Shown here piece by piece: positions 28,632 to 37,854 of a stretch of 64,000 bases of DNA. Source of the DNA: an uncultured Bacilli bacterium (GTDB taxonomy: Bacteria > Bacillota_I > Bacilli_A > RF39 > UBA660). Location of the stretch: contig CAKOYD010000007.1 in the NCBI GenBank assembly GCA_934130545.1, positions 1 through 64,000 on the forward strand. Direction: 5' to 3'. Positions within the stretch are counted from its first letter, which is position 1. Each line of letters begins with the position of its first letter. A program made the translations under genes and the position numbers. Under the pieces are notes generated by a model. It was not told the origin of the DNA. It did no database searches and worked only from the letters and a program-made list of their open reading frames with translations.

Positions 28632-29416
28632 GAGTATTTACAAAAGTAATGAAGTATTTGGCACTAGCTTTGGCTATTAGTATTATAGCTGGTATTGTAT
28701 CTTCAATATATTATTTAGGGGATGGTATTACTAATATGTTTAAACATGAAGAAGTTAGTGATAATGTTTATGCTTTAGAGTTTGAAGATGGTATTAAAGA
28801 ACTTAATGTTAATGTAAGTTTTTCAAAGTTAGTAATTAAAAGTGGAGAAAAATTTAGAGTAGAAAGTAATAATAAATCAGTTGTTGTTAATAATAGTAAT
28901 GGTATTCTTAAAGTAGTTGATGGAAAACATTTAAATAATAATGTTATCACTATATATATACCTAATGATTTTATATTTGATAAAGTTAAAATAGATACTG
29001 GTGTTTCTAGTGTTAATATTGGTAAGTTAAGTGGTTATGATGTTGACTTAAATTTAGGCGTTGGGAATCTCGATATTGAAAGTTTAACTGCTATAGATAA
29101 ATGTGATATTGATACAGGGGCCGGAAGAACTGTTATTAATGATGCTGATGTGAGAAATTTAGATTTAGATATTGGCGCAGGACAGTTTATTTATAATGGT
29201 ATTATGAGAAATAGAGCTATAGTGGACGCTGGTGTTGGAGAAGTTAATATTAATTTAAATAATAAAGATAGTTATGTAGTATATGTAGAAAAAGGAATTG
29301 GCAATATTACTATTGATGGAGTAAGTGTCGGCGATGGTTCGACTTATGGTAATGGTAATAATAGAGTTGATATTTCTGGGGGAATTGGTAGTATTAAAGT
29401 TAATTTTGATAAATAA
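28628..29416 (+). CDS. DUF4097 (toastrack) putative adhesin-like protein
   Basis: 262 residues from a GTG that overlaps the LiaF-like stop by 4 nt. One membrane helix (about 8-28) is followed by a repetitive beta domain with GVSSVNIGKLSGYDVDLN, GAGRTVINDADV and GVGEVNINLN repeats, typical of DUF4097. Such proteins accompany LiaF-type systems and probably sense or cover the membrane surface. The Gly-Ala/Gly-Val turns recur about every 19-22 residues. Confidence 0.8.
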   Translation: MRVFTKVMKYLALALAISIIAGIVSSIYYLGDGITNMFKHEEVSDNVYALEFEDGIKELNVNVSFSKLVIKSGEKFRVESNNKSVVVNNSNGILKVVDGKHLNNNVITIYIPNDFIFDKVKIDTGVSSVNIGKLSGYDVDLNLGVGNLDIESLTAIDKCDIDTGAGRTVINDADVRNLDLDIGAGQFIYNGIMRNRAIVDAGVGEVNINLNNKDSYVVYVEKGIGNITIDGVSVGDGSTYGNGNNRVDISGGIGSIKVNFDK

Positions 29417-29427
29417 TGTAGGTTAAG

Positions 29428-29710
29428 ATGAGTAAAGTATATTATACAAAGAATATTGATGCTGATAGTTTAATTAAATTATATAAAGCGTTAGGAGTTA
29501 ATTTAGAGGGTAATATTGGTATTAAAGTATCTACTGGGGAGAAAGATTCTCGTGGATATTTAAAGAAAGAGTTAATTAATTCATTAGTTAAGGTGTTAGT
29601 AAATTAAAAGAAAGAATTGATGCAAGAGAAGGTAGACATATTCTTCCTTATGTTGAAGACTAGGACTTGGTAGTAGAGAATACGAACTTATAAATATTGA
29701 TGAAGAATAG
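29428..29710 (+). pseudogene. DUF362 family gene, internally deleted
   Basis: The ATG at 29428 opens a 59-codon frame starting MSKVYYTKNI with ALGVNLEGNIGIKVSTGE, the usual start of DUF362 (putative Fe-S centre) proteins, and stopping at 29607. Further on, in other frames, come ARGR-like REGRHILPYVED and LGSREYELINID, which match the C-terminus of the same family. Several hundred central bases are missing and a second frameshift lies near 29660. It is a clear remnant. Confidence 0.7.
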
Positions 29711-29732
29711 TGGAATATCTATTCTTTTTTTG
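29704..29732 (+). terminator. terminator after the pseudogene
   Basis: AGAATAG pairs with CTATTCT around an 8-nt loop, followed by a run of seven T. It separates the pseudogene from the promoter of the F1-like operon. Confidence 0.75.
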
Positions 29733-29741
29733 GTATATTAA

Positions 29742-29770
29742 TTGACACTTAATAGACAAAATGATATACT
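29742..29770 (+). promoter_or_regulatory. promoter of the surface-protein / F1-like operon
   Basis: TTGACA (29742-29747), 17-bp spacer, TATACT (29765-29770). The same hexamers and spacing recur at 42939-42967. Confidence 0.85.
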
Positions 29771-29808
29771 TTATTTATAGTATGGGTAAATAGAAAGTGG
29801 TAGATATA

Positions 29809-32800
29809 ATGGGTAAATTAATTAATAAAAGATTCTTATTTATTTTAGGTATTAGTGTTATTTCTCTTGTTATGTTAATAGGAGGAATGTTTTATTTGTT
29901 TGATGATAGTGATAATACATTTGTTAAGAGTGGGTATATATTAAATCCAATGAGTGCTAATAGTACTAGATATTATTTTGATAAAGGTACTAGTTATCAT
30001 ACTAATTTATCATTATTAATTGTGTTTAATGATGTAGATAAAGATGATGTTAAAGTAAATAAAGATAGTTTTGTTCATTATTTAGATGGAGATATGTCTT
30101 TCTTAAAGAATGGGGCTATTTTAGACTTAGGGACAATTAATAAATCAATGGCTACTTATTATAATATTACTGATAAGTCTTTAGTTAAATATAGTAATGG
30201 TGGATATACAATAGACAATAAAGATGATGTTCTAACTATTGAAAATTTTATTGGTAGAATTAGTGATAATAGATATATAGTAGCGGGTGCTAATGTAAGA
30301 CTTGTTTATGGTGCTGATAATATTGAGACTAAAGGAGATTATTTTGAGATTACTTATGTTGAGAATGGTGTTGTAAATATTGAAAATCAGGAAGTTAAGC
30401 TACAAATGGCTGCCCAAGATGCTAAGATATTAGTTAATGATGATATAGTAATTAGTTTAGGTGCTAAAAAGATTAATTATGGTACTGATGGTGTTATGTC
30501 TATTACTGAGATAACTATAGATGGTAATGAGAATATTGAAGTAATACCAAAAGATGAATATAAAGATAATAGTTCTTCATCTAATGGTGGTAATGGTTCA
30601 GGTGGTAGTCAAGGTAATGATGGAACTAATGGAGACGGCAATGGTAACGGAGGCACAGGCGGTGATGGCAACGGTGGTACCGGTGGTGACGGTAATGGCA
30701 GTGGTTCTGACGATAAGCCTAATAGTGTAATTGATGATTATAATTTAATTAAATTAAAGGATGTTAAGATAGATGCTACTAGTATTGAAGTTATGTTTGA
30801 TGTTAGTGATAAATTAAAAGAACAACTTATTTTACAAGTTATTAACACAGCAACTGGTAAGAGAATATATACTAGTATACTTAATGAAGATAATAAGATA
30901 GAGTCTTTAACACCTAATAGTAATTATTTATTTACAGTATCTTCTAGTAATGGTGATAAAGAATATTATCAAGGATTATTTAGAACTGATGTTTTAGGAG
31001 TAGAACTTACGAAAGTATATGCTACTTCTAGTAGTCTTACTTATATGGTTAAGGTTATGGAAGAATCAGTAGTATCTGATTTAACATTGAAGTTATATCG
31101 TTTTGATAGTGAAAGCAATGAAGAAGTATTTATATCTTCTTATGACATTAAAGCAGAGGATGCTTATGATGGTTATAATGCAGTATTTGATAATTTGGAT
31201 AGTAATACTATTTATACAGCTGTTATTGATAATATTAGTTTAAGTAGTTATCAATATACTGGAGTATATACAATTAGTAATAACGCTATTACGTTAAAGG
31301 AAATACCTAATTTTAATAATTTAAGTGTTTTGGTTAATGCTGAAGGATCTAGTTTCGAACTTTCTATTAAAGATATAAAAGATAAAGATAATGCTATAAC
31401 TAGATATACTTATAATATATATCGTAAGGAAGATGTTAGTAATAATGTTGATGATTTAAAGACAATTATTAAACCTATTACTAAGAATAATGCTTCTAGT
31501 GTTAGTGTATTAGTAGATAATAATGATCCTAATAAACTAAGCAGTGAAGAAAATTATGTTTATAATGTAGTTATTGAATACTTTGATAATGAGAAGTATG
31601 TGGAATATGCTTCAGTATATAGCGATGACTTTATTATGAGTGGTGAAGCTAAAATTATATTTGAAAGAGATGATGAGTTAACTACTTACAATAAGATAGT
31701 TGCTAATATTAAATTAGTAGATAATAGTTGTATTGTATTTATGGATGGTAGAACTAATTGTAATTTAGAGAATAATATTTATATAAAAGTTAGTGAAGAT
31801 AATAATTATTCTAATGTAAGTCCGAAGATTATACCTATTGAGTTTGATTTAGAGACATTAACTTATAAGTTAGAACTTAATGATTTAATTGAGAATACTA
31901 GATATCGTATTGAGGTTTTTGCAGATATTGATAGAAAAGATGGTAATGGAGTAATATTTAATTCGTTACTTGGTCAGACTATTATGAGTACTAAAGCACT
32001 TGCTAATTTAAATGTTAGTTTTGAAGATGCTGGTAGTAGTGAATTACATCCTATTAATAGTAATATTAAGTTTAATCCAGTAAATGGTACTAGTGATGCT
32101 CAATTAAAATATACAATAGATGCTTTAAAGAGGGTAGATGCATATTTATACTATGGTAATGTTAGTGATAATGTTAATGCTGGTGTGTTATTAGGTAATA
32201 CTAGTTATCTTAGTAGTAATGGTGTTAATATTGGAGAATTATTCTATGAAAATAAGTTTAATTTAACTAATGGTGATGCGTTTGGTTTAGATCTTGATGA
32301 TTTACGTAATGAAGATGGTGAGTTAAGCCCTTATTATACAATTGCTATATATGCTTATTATGATGAAGATGGTAAGTTACCTATAGTTTTAAATAATAAT
32401 ATTTATGCTTATAAAATTAATGAATTATTATTAATGGGTAAAATAGAAGAGCCTAAGTTATTGGTTAATCCAATTAGTAATGGTAAGAGTGATTATAGAT
32501 TTGATAAATTGATAGATGATTCTACCGTAGTTGGGTATAAGTTAACAGCAGCTTTCGATAAATTAGGATTGGAAAATCATGGCTTTACTATTGATAAATT
32601 TAATATATATGTATATTTAAAGAGTGAATTAGAAAGTGGTATTGTTAAACCTGTTGACTTCTATATTTTAGAGGATGGTAAGTTAAAGGGAGTTAATACT
32701 ATTTCGGTAGACAATCCGGCTAGTGGAATAGAAAATACTATTTATATGGATTATGGTAGTGAGTATGATAAACGTGATGATATCATGTCTAGAGGTAATG

Positions 32801-35358
32801 AGTATGTAGTTAGTTATGTACTTGGTTTAACTAAAGATGGTGTAAGTTCAGTTTATCCAACTGCTAAAGAATACGAGGCTGGTGGAGTATTCACTACTGT
32901 TTTAGCAGAAAAAGAAAGCCCTAATATTAAGTTATATCCATTAGTTAGTGATAAGAGTTCTATTACGTATAAATATAATATTGTGGATGTTGATAAAGCA
33001 TTGAATGGTAATAAGTTATATTCTAAAGTTAATGATGTAGTTAGTGAGTATTCTTTAGAAAGTAATTTAGATGGTAGCTTTAAAGTTAGTGGTTTAACTA
33101 ATGATAGTATTATTAATATTTATTATAGTAAGAATGTATCTAAGACTAATAGTGAGAAAGATTTTGTTGAAGATAATTTCTTTGAATATAAATATGATGG
33201 GCAATATAAGCTAGATGATAATTTAAGTTATGTTATTAACAATAATAGTTCAAATGGTAATAGAGTAAATATTAAATTAGTTGGAAATGATGAAATACTT
33301 AATAGGGTATTATCTTATGAAATTACTTTAACGGATAGTAAAGATAATATTTATAAGAGTAAGTTATGGAATCTTAATAAGTGTTTAGATGATGATACTA
33401 ATAGATGTATTTATATTGATTATATGATTCTTAAGAACTTAGGTATGCAATCTAGTGTTGATAAAGTTAATCCTATTAAAGTAGGTATTAAAGCTTATTA
33501 TGATAGTGGATTAATTGGTTATGAATTAAAGAGTGATTATTATATATTCCAAAATAATTCTACTAGTAAGGAAGATGGTAGTTATATTGGGGTTAATAAT
33601 TATGGCAATGTTATATTATGGAATAAAGATTTAGGTTTTGGTAAAGGTTATTATACTTATACTTTAGGAGAAGATAAGAGTGGTAAGTTTATTACTTTAG
33701 TTAATAAAGATAATAATGATCGAAGTGGTAAGACTTATTATGATGTTACTAGTGCTGGTTTTGTTGGTAGTAAGGGAACAATGGTTCCTAAAGGAGTATC
33801 AGTTAATAATGTTAGTACAGATAATGCTACATTTAGTTTTAGTAGTATAGTTCCTAAAATATCTATTGATAGTAAGGCTGTTAAATTAGATGGTACAGTT
33901 ATATCGATGACGGTTGATGGGTATGATCCTGATTACTTTGTTAATGAGAATGGTAAACATTATTTCTATATTGATGTTTATGAGAATGAAAGTGATGTAG
34001 GTAATGATAGTCTTATTAGAAGAAAGATAAAAGTTGATTATGATAATATTAATGAGATAGTTATTGATGGTTTAGAAAATAATAAAAGATATTATTATAC
34101 AGTTAATGCTTACTTATATTATAATAATAAGGCTGTATATACTAGATTATATGATGCTAAATATGATGATGATAGAACAGAGTTATATACATTTAGATCA
34201 TTAGATGGTAGTGATATATTTAATAGAATTAGTGTTGATTTAGAGTTAAGTAAAGATAAAGGATATTCTGATAGACAGTTAAGAACTACTTTAACATTTA
34301 TCAAGGGTGAGTATAATGATTATCCATTTAATTTTGATATTCAATATGTATTATGCAATAAAGGTAGTCAGTGTTCATTAGATAGTGAAGATAAGGTATT
34401 AGATGGTACAATTAGTTCTTCTAGTATTAAGGGTACGACTGCTAGTGGATTATACGATTTATCAAATATTGATATGGTATATGGCACTAATTATATTATT
34501 AAAGCTTATGCTGTTTATAATAATTTAGATGTAAATGGTAATGTAGTTGGTAAGTATGAAGTACTTCTTAATAATAAAGATGATGTTTATCTAAGAGAAC
34601 TAGAGAATGTTAAGTTTAGTCTACTTAGAGGTGCTGATTATATAGATGGTAAGTATGTAATAGATGCAACTATTAATGTTAGCGATAAAGACCATGTATT
34701 AAAGAATGGGGTATATTATGTTAAACTTGTTGATGAAGATAATAATGTAGTTGGTAAGCTTAAATATACTAATAGTGATGGTGAAGTAGTAACTATTGAT
34801 GACTATGAGAACTATGCGTTAGATGTTAGTGTTATTAATAGAAAGATTACTTTTACAGATTTAAAGCCTGAAACTAGATATACTATTATTGTATATGGAG
34901 AAAGTTATCGTAATAATTATAATTTAAGTGATGAAGAGAAGAATAGTCATGTGGAAGTTAGCAGAAGCTTATATTCCTCTAATGATTATGGTGTTTCTAC
35001 TGGTACAATAGTATTTTCTGCTACAGAGAGAAGCTTTGTTGTAATATTCTCTGAAGGTGTTAATTTAAGTAGGATTACTAAAGTATTTTATAAGATTCAT
35101 ACAATAAATGATCTTCAATATATTCCAGATGATAGTTATGATATAGGTGCAGATGGTAAGAAGTTTGAAAGAAGTAATGAAGATGAAGACTTTACACTTA
35201 CTATAAATCCTGAAGGAATAGTTAATCAGATTAATTCGGTATATGTTGGTTCAGTTAGTTTTATAGTTAAAGATGATGAGGGTAATTTACATTTATTAGA
35301 AAATCCTAAATGGGAGAATAAAGAGTTTGCTTATACTAAGGATACAAAGAAGGGTTAG
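29809..35358 (+). CDS. giant anchored surface protein with FN3-like repeats
   Basis: 1849 residues, the largest protein in the window. A short cytoplasmic N-terminus and one helix (about 9-29) are followed by an ectodomain of about 225 residues, then a Gly/Asn/Asp/Thr-rich linker (about 255-305, GTGGDGNGG units). The rest is a long series of beta-sandwich-like modules ending in the fibronectin type III pattern L-x-x-N/E-T-x-Y-x-x-x-V (NSNYLFTVSS, NTIYTAVID, NTRYRIEVFA, NKRYYYTVNAY, ETRYTIIVYG). There is no sortase signal or C-terminal anchor, so it hangs from its N-terminal helix. It heads the operon that encodes an F1-like ATPase. I chose the ATG at 29809; GTG 29797 is the alternative. Confidence 0.75.
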   Translation: MGKLINKRFLFILGISVISLVMLIGGMFYLFDDSDNTFVKSGYILNPMSANSTRYYFDKGTSYHTNLSLLIVFNDVDKDDVKVNKDSFVHYLDGDMSFLKNGAILDLGTINKSMATYYNITDKSLVKYSNGGYTIDNKDDVLTIENFIGRISDNRYIVAGANVRLVYGADNIETKGDYFEITYVENGVVNIENQEVKLQMAAQDAKILVNDDIVISLGAKKINYGTDGVMSITEITIDGNENIEVIPKDEYKDNSSSSNGGNGSGGSQGNDGTNGDGNGNGGTGGDGNGGTGGDGNGSGSDDKPNSVIDDYNLIKLKDVKIDATSIEVMFDVSDKLKEQLILQVINTATGKRIYTSILNEDNKIESLTPNSNYLFTVSSSNGDKEYYQGLFRTDVLGVELTKVYATSSSLTYMVKVMEESVVSDLTLKLYRFDSESNEEVFISSYDIKAEDAYDGYNAVFDNLDSNTIYTAVIDNISLSSYQYTGVYTISNNAITLKEIPNFNNLSVLVNAEGSSFELSIKDIKDKDNAITRYTYNIYRKEDVSNNVDDLKTIIKPITKNNASSVSVLVDNNDPNKLSSEENYVYNVVIEYFDNEKYVEYASVYSDDFIMSGEAKIIFERDDELTTYNKIVANIKLVDNSCIVFMDGRTNCNLENNIYIKVSEDNNYSNVSPKIIPIEFDLETLTYKLELNDLIENTRYRIEVFADIDRKDGNGVIFNSLLGQTIMSTKALANLNVSFEDAGSSELHPINSNIKFNPVNGTSDAQLKYTIDALKRVDAYLYYGNVSDNVNAGVLLGNTSYLSSNGVNIGELFYENKFNLTNGDAFGLDLDDLRNEDGELSPYYTIAIYAYYDEDGKLPIVLNNNIYAYKINELLLMGKIEEPKLLVNPISNGKSDYRFDKLIDDSTVVGYKLTAAFDKLGLENHGFTIDKFNIYVYLKSELESGIVKPVDFYILEDGKLKGVNTISVDNPASGIENTIYMDYGSEYDKRDDIMSRGNEYVVSYVLGLTKDGVSSVYPTAKEYEAGGVFTTVLAEKESPNIKLYPLVSDKSSITYKYNIVDVDKALNGNKLYSKVNDVVSEYSLESNLDGSFKVSGLTNDSIINIYYSKNVSKTNSEKDFVEDNFFEYKYDGQYKLDDNLSYVINNNSSNGNRVNIKLVGNDEILNRVLSYEITLTDSKDNIYKSKLWNLNKCLDDDTNRCIYIDYMILKNLGMQSSVDKVNPIKVGIKAYYDSGLIGYELKSDYYIFQNNSTSKEDGSYIGVNNYGNVILWNKDLGFGKGYYTYTLGEDKSGKFITLVNKDNNDRSGKTYYDVTSAGFVGSKGTMVPKGVSVNNVSTDNATFSFSSIVPKISIDSKAVKLDGTVISMTVDGYDPDYFVNENGKHYFYIDVYENESDVGNDSLIRRKIKVDYDNINEIVIDGLENNKRYYYTVNAYLYYNNKAVYTRLYDAKYDDDRTELYTFRSLDGSDIFNRISVDLELSKDKGYSDRQLRTTLTFIKGEYNDYPFNFDIQYVLCNKGSQCSLDSEDKVLDGTISSSSIKGTTASGLYDLSNIDMVYGTNYIIKAYAVYNNLDVNGNVVGKYEVLLNNKDDVYLRELENVKFSLLRGADYIDGKYVIDATINVSDKDHVLKNGVYYVKLVDEDNNVVGKLKYTNSDGEVVTIDDYENYALDVSVINRKITFTDLKPETRYTIIVYGESYRNNYNLSDEEKNSHVEVSRSLYSSNDYGVSTGTIVFSATERSFVVIFSEGVNLSRITKVFYKIHTINDLQYIPDDSYDIGADGKKFERSNEDEDFTLTINPEGIVNQINSVYVGSVSFIVKDDEGNLHLLENPKWENKEFAYTKDTKKG

Positions 35359-35367
35359 GAGATAATT

Positions 35368-36801
35368 ATGAGGAGAGAGTATAATTTGAAAAATAAAATA
35401 AATTTTGTTGTAATAGGGGTATTATCAATTTTAATAATTATAATTTTCTCCTTATTTATTATTAAATTTGTTAGTATAAAGAGGGTTGAATACTCACTTA
35501 ATAAAGGTACTGTTTTGTTTGATGCTGATTATAATAAACTTAATATTGATAAGAGCGTTATTATGAAGTTAAAATGGAATGGTAATTATTATATAAGTAG
35601 TGAAGATAATGATACTATTTTAGGAAGAAGAGTTGTAGCGTATAATGAACTTACTAAGAATTTAGATCTATATGGTAAGTATTATGAGATACTTAGTAAT
35701 GGTGAGGTTAATATTGATAAAGATATTACTAATATTAATACTCAAAGTGAGAGTAAGTTCTATAAGTTGGAAGATAGAAAGTATTTACTTGTTGATAGAA
35801 GTATTAGAAGTAGTGATGGTGCACTTGATACTAGTAATTATTTAATAGTTGAGTTAGATAAACAAGGTAATGCTTTGTTATTAAATAATGAAGTTCATTA
35901 TAAGACTTTATCTGAAGCAATTATTAATACTAGTAGTTATAGTTTTGATGTGGCTAATGAAATTCTTTCTTTTGGAGAAGATAAAATAGATTTAAAACAA
36001 ATTATTGGTAGTAGTAATCAATATAAACCTAGTGATAGTTCTAGTGATGGTACTGATGGTAATGGCGGAACAGGTGGCAATGGTGGATCCGGTAATGGAA
36101 GTGGAAATGGTTCAGGAAATGGAACAGGTACTGGAGGTAATGGCACAGGAGGTAATGGTGGTATTGCTACGGGTGATAATGGTGTTATAAATAATGGTGA
36201 AGATGGCGAAGACGTTGTTATTAAGAAAAAGAAAACATCAGTACTTAGCGTAGTTCCTTCAATAGATAGTATTAGTGTTGATTATTTTGTATATGATCCT
36301 AATGATGAATATAAGAGTGTTTATGTTATTGTTAGTGATGGTGTTAATAGTAATACAGTATACTTATCAAAGAGTAATACTAATATTATTCTTAATGGAT
36401 TAAAGATGGGTACTAAGTATAATTTGAAGTTTATGTTTAGTTATTTAGATAGTGAAGGTAAGATGTTATTAGATAGTTTTAGTGAGATAGATGTTAGTAC
36501 TGTTTATCCTAGTTATCAAGTATCTTTAGTTAAGGTATCAAAGGTTAGTAATGAACTTAGTTTTCGTATTAGTTTAGATTCTAGATATATTATTGATAAA
36601 GCTAATGTTAGTTTAATTATTGATGATGTTGTAGTAGATAGTAAGAGTGTTAGTGTAAGTGAGAATGCTAAGAGTGTAGTAGATAGTTTTGTTCTTCCTA
36701 ATATTGATAAGGGTAGTGTAGTAGTTATTAGATTAAATAGTGTATCTAGTAATGGTGTAGTTATTAATAGTAATAGTTATTATCAATATATTAATGAGTA
36801 A
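35368..36801 (+). CDS. anchored surface protein with FN3-like domain
   Basis: 477 residues. One helix (about 10-32) is followed by an ectodomain that appears homologous to that of the 29809 product (shared pattern of RKYLLVDRSIR against NRYIVAGANVR, then a GDYFEI / GKYYEI-like strand). A Gly/Asn/Ser/Thr linker (about 212-265) and one or two FN3-like modules follow (ILNGLKMGTKYNLKFMFSY). It reads like a short version of the giant protein. AGGAGA lies before the ATG, 9 nt after the upstream stop. Confidence 0.65.
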   Translation: MRREYNLKNKINFVVIGVLSILIIIIFSLFIIKFVSIKRVEYSLNKGTVLFDADYNKLNIDKSVIMKLKWNGNYYISSEDNDTILGRRVVAYNELTKNLDLYGKYYEILSNGEVNIDKDITNINTQSESKFYKLEDRKYLLVDRSIRSSDGALDTSNYLIVELDKQGNALLLNNEVHYKTLSEAIINTSSYSFDVANEILSFGEDKIDLKQIIGSSNQYKPSDSSSDGTDGNGGTGGNGGSGNGSGNGSGNGTGTGGNGTGGNGGIATGDNGVINNGEDGEDVVIKKKKTSVLSVVPSIDSISVDYFVYDPNDEYKSVYVIVSDGVNSNTVYLSKSNTNIILNGLKMGTKYNLKFMFSYLDSEGKMLLDSFSEIDVSTVYPSYQVSLVKVSKVSNELSFRISLDSRYIIDKANVSLIIDDVVVDSKSVSVSENAKSVVDSFVLPNIDKGSVVVIRLNSVSSNGVVINSNSYYQYINE

Positions 36802-36813
36802 AGGAGTAGGGGT

Positions 36814-37542
36814 ATGAAAATAATAGAGAAGATTAAAGGTAATTATAAAGTTATAGTGCCTATATTAGTTATATTATTGTGTGTTATTAGTTTTATATTT
36901 ATATATAGTGATTATAAGTATAAGAGTAAGAGAAATATTAAAGAGATAGAAGTATTTCAATATTTATCACAGGATAAGTTAGAGTATAAGGCTAATGTTA
37001 GTTATAATCATGATAATAAAATTATGGATTTAGTACCTAAGGGTCTTACTATTGAATATAATTCTATGCCTGTATATTATAGTTCTTCAGATAGGGTAAT
37101 ATTTCCTAAAAGTATGGATATAGTATTTCCTTTAAAAGATATTAAAGAGTATCAGATGGATAAGTATGGTGTTTATTATAAAGAAGATAATATGCATTAT
37201 TTAGGAGATACAGGTAGTTTTAAAGATTATAATTATTTCTTTATATATGATTATAAAGATTTATATTTCTTTCCTGATGATGTAGATGTATATATTGATG
37301 ATGTTTTTTATACACATCTTAGTGCTATGTCATATTTAACTACTGGTGGTGGTTATACATTACAATACTTTGATAAAGAAGAAGATAAAGTAGAGATAGT
37401 GGATATTGAGAATAAGGTAGTAGTAGTTAAAAATGAAAATTATGAAGTTAATGTTAGTTTTGATTATTTAGTTGTTTATAATCGTGAGGTAATGTTATCT
37501 AGTAGTGATTCAAAATTAAAAAGTATTAATGAATTAAATTGA
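36814..37542 (+). CDS. anchored surface protein, third member of the set
   Basis: 242 residues: a basic N-terminus, one helix (about 13-31), then only the ectodomain with no Gly-rich linker or FN3 part. The late strand pattern GGGYTLQYFDKEEDKVEIVD recalls GDYFEITYVENGVVNIE in the 29809 product, so the three upstream genes seem to share a domain. GGAGTAGGGG lies before the ATG. Its stop codon overlaps the -35 of the next promoter. Confidence 0.6.
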   Translation: MKIIEKIKGNYKVIVPILVILLCVISFIFIYSDYKYKSKRNIKEIEVFQYLSQDKLEYKANVSYNHDNKIMDLVPKGLTIEYNSMPVYYSSSDRVIFPKSMDIVFPLKDIKEYQMDKYGVYYKEDNMHYLGDTGSFKDYNYFFIYDYKDLYFFPDDVDVYIDDVFYTHLSAMSYLTTGGGYTLQYFDKEEDKVEIVDIENKVVVVKNENYEVNVSFDYLVVYNREVMLSSSDSKLKSINELN

Positions 37543-37568
37543 CATGGTGGTTATTGTTGAGATATAAT
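37539..37568 (+). promoter_or_regulatory. internal promoter before the c-like gene
   Basis: TTGACA (37539-37544) overlaps the stop of the preceding gene; an 18-bp spacer and TATAAT (37563-37568) follow. The ATPase genes can thus be expressed apart from the surface proteins. Confidence 0.75.
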
Positions 37569-37604
37569 TAATTATAGTAGATTAGTATAGATAGGAGTGA
37601 TATT

Positions 37605-37853
37605 ATGGAGACGATTTTATCGTATACGGCTCTTGGTGTTGGACTAATGCTTGGGCTTGGATTTTTAGGTTTAGGTATTGGTATTGGCATATTGGGAGGT
37701 AGAGTAGCAGAGGCAATTGGAAGAAATCCTGAGACAAAAAATGATGTAGTACATTCTGTTATGACAATATTGATTATTACAGCGGTATTTTTACTATTCT
37801 TATTTGCTTTTTGTTTCTTATTATTATTCTTTAATCCTTTAGTAACTTATTAA
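37605..37853 (+). CDS. F-type ATPase c-like subunit lacking the ion-binding carboxylate
   Basis: 82 residues, two-helix hairpin. Helix 1 has the Gly-rich ring-packing motif (GLGIGIGILGG) and the polar loop carries RNPE, equivalent to the RQPE loop that touches gamma and epsilon, so c-ring formation is likely. Helix 2 (MTILIITAVFLLFLFAFCFL) contains no Asp or Glu; the essential acid of c subunits, usually inside a liE-alaiy pattern, is replaced by a hydrophobic residue. A ring of this protein should not bind H+ or Na+ in the known way. GGAGTGAT precedes the start. Confidence 0.85.
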   Translation: METILSYTALGVGLMLGLGFLGLGIGIGILGGRVAEAIGRNPETKNDVVHSVMTILIITAVFLLFLFAFCFLLLFFNPLVTY

Positions 37854-37854
37854 T

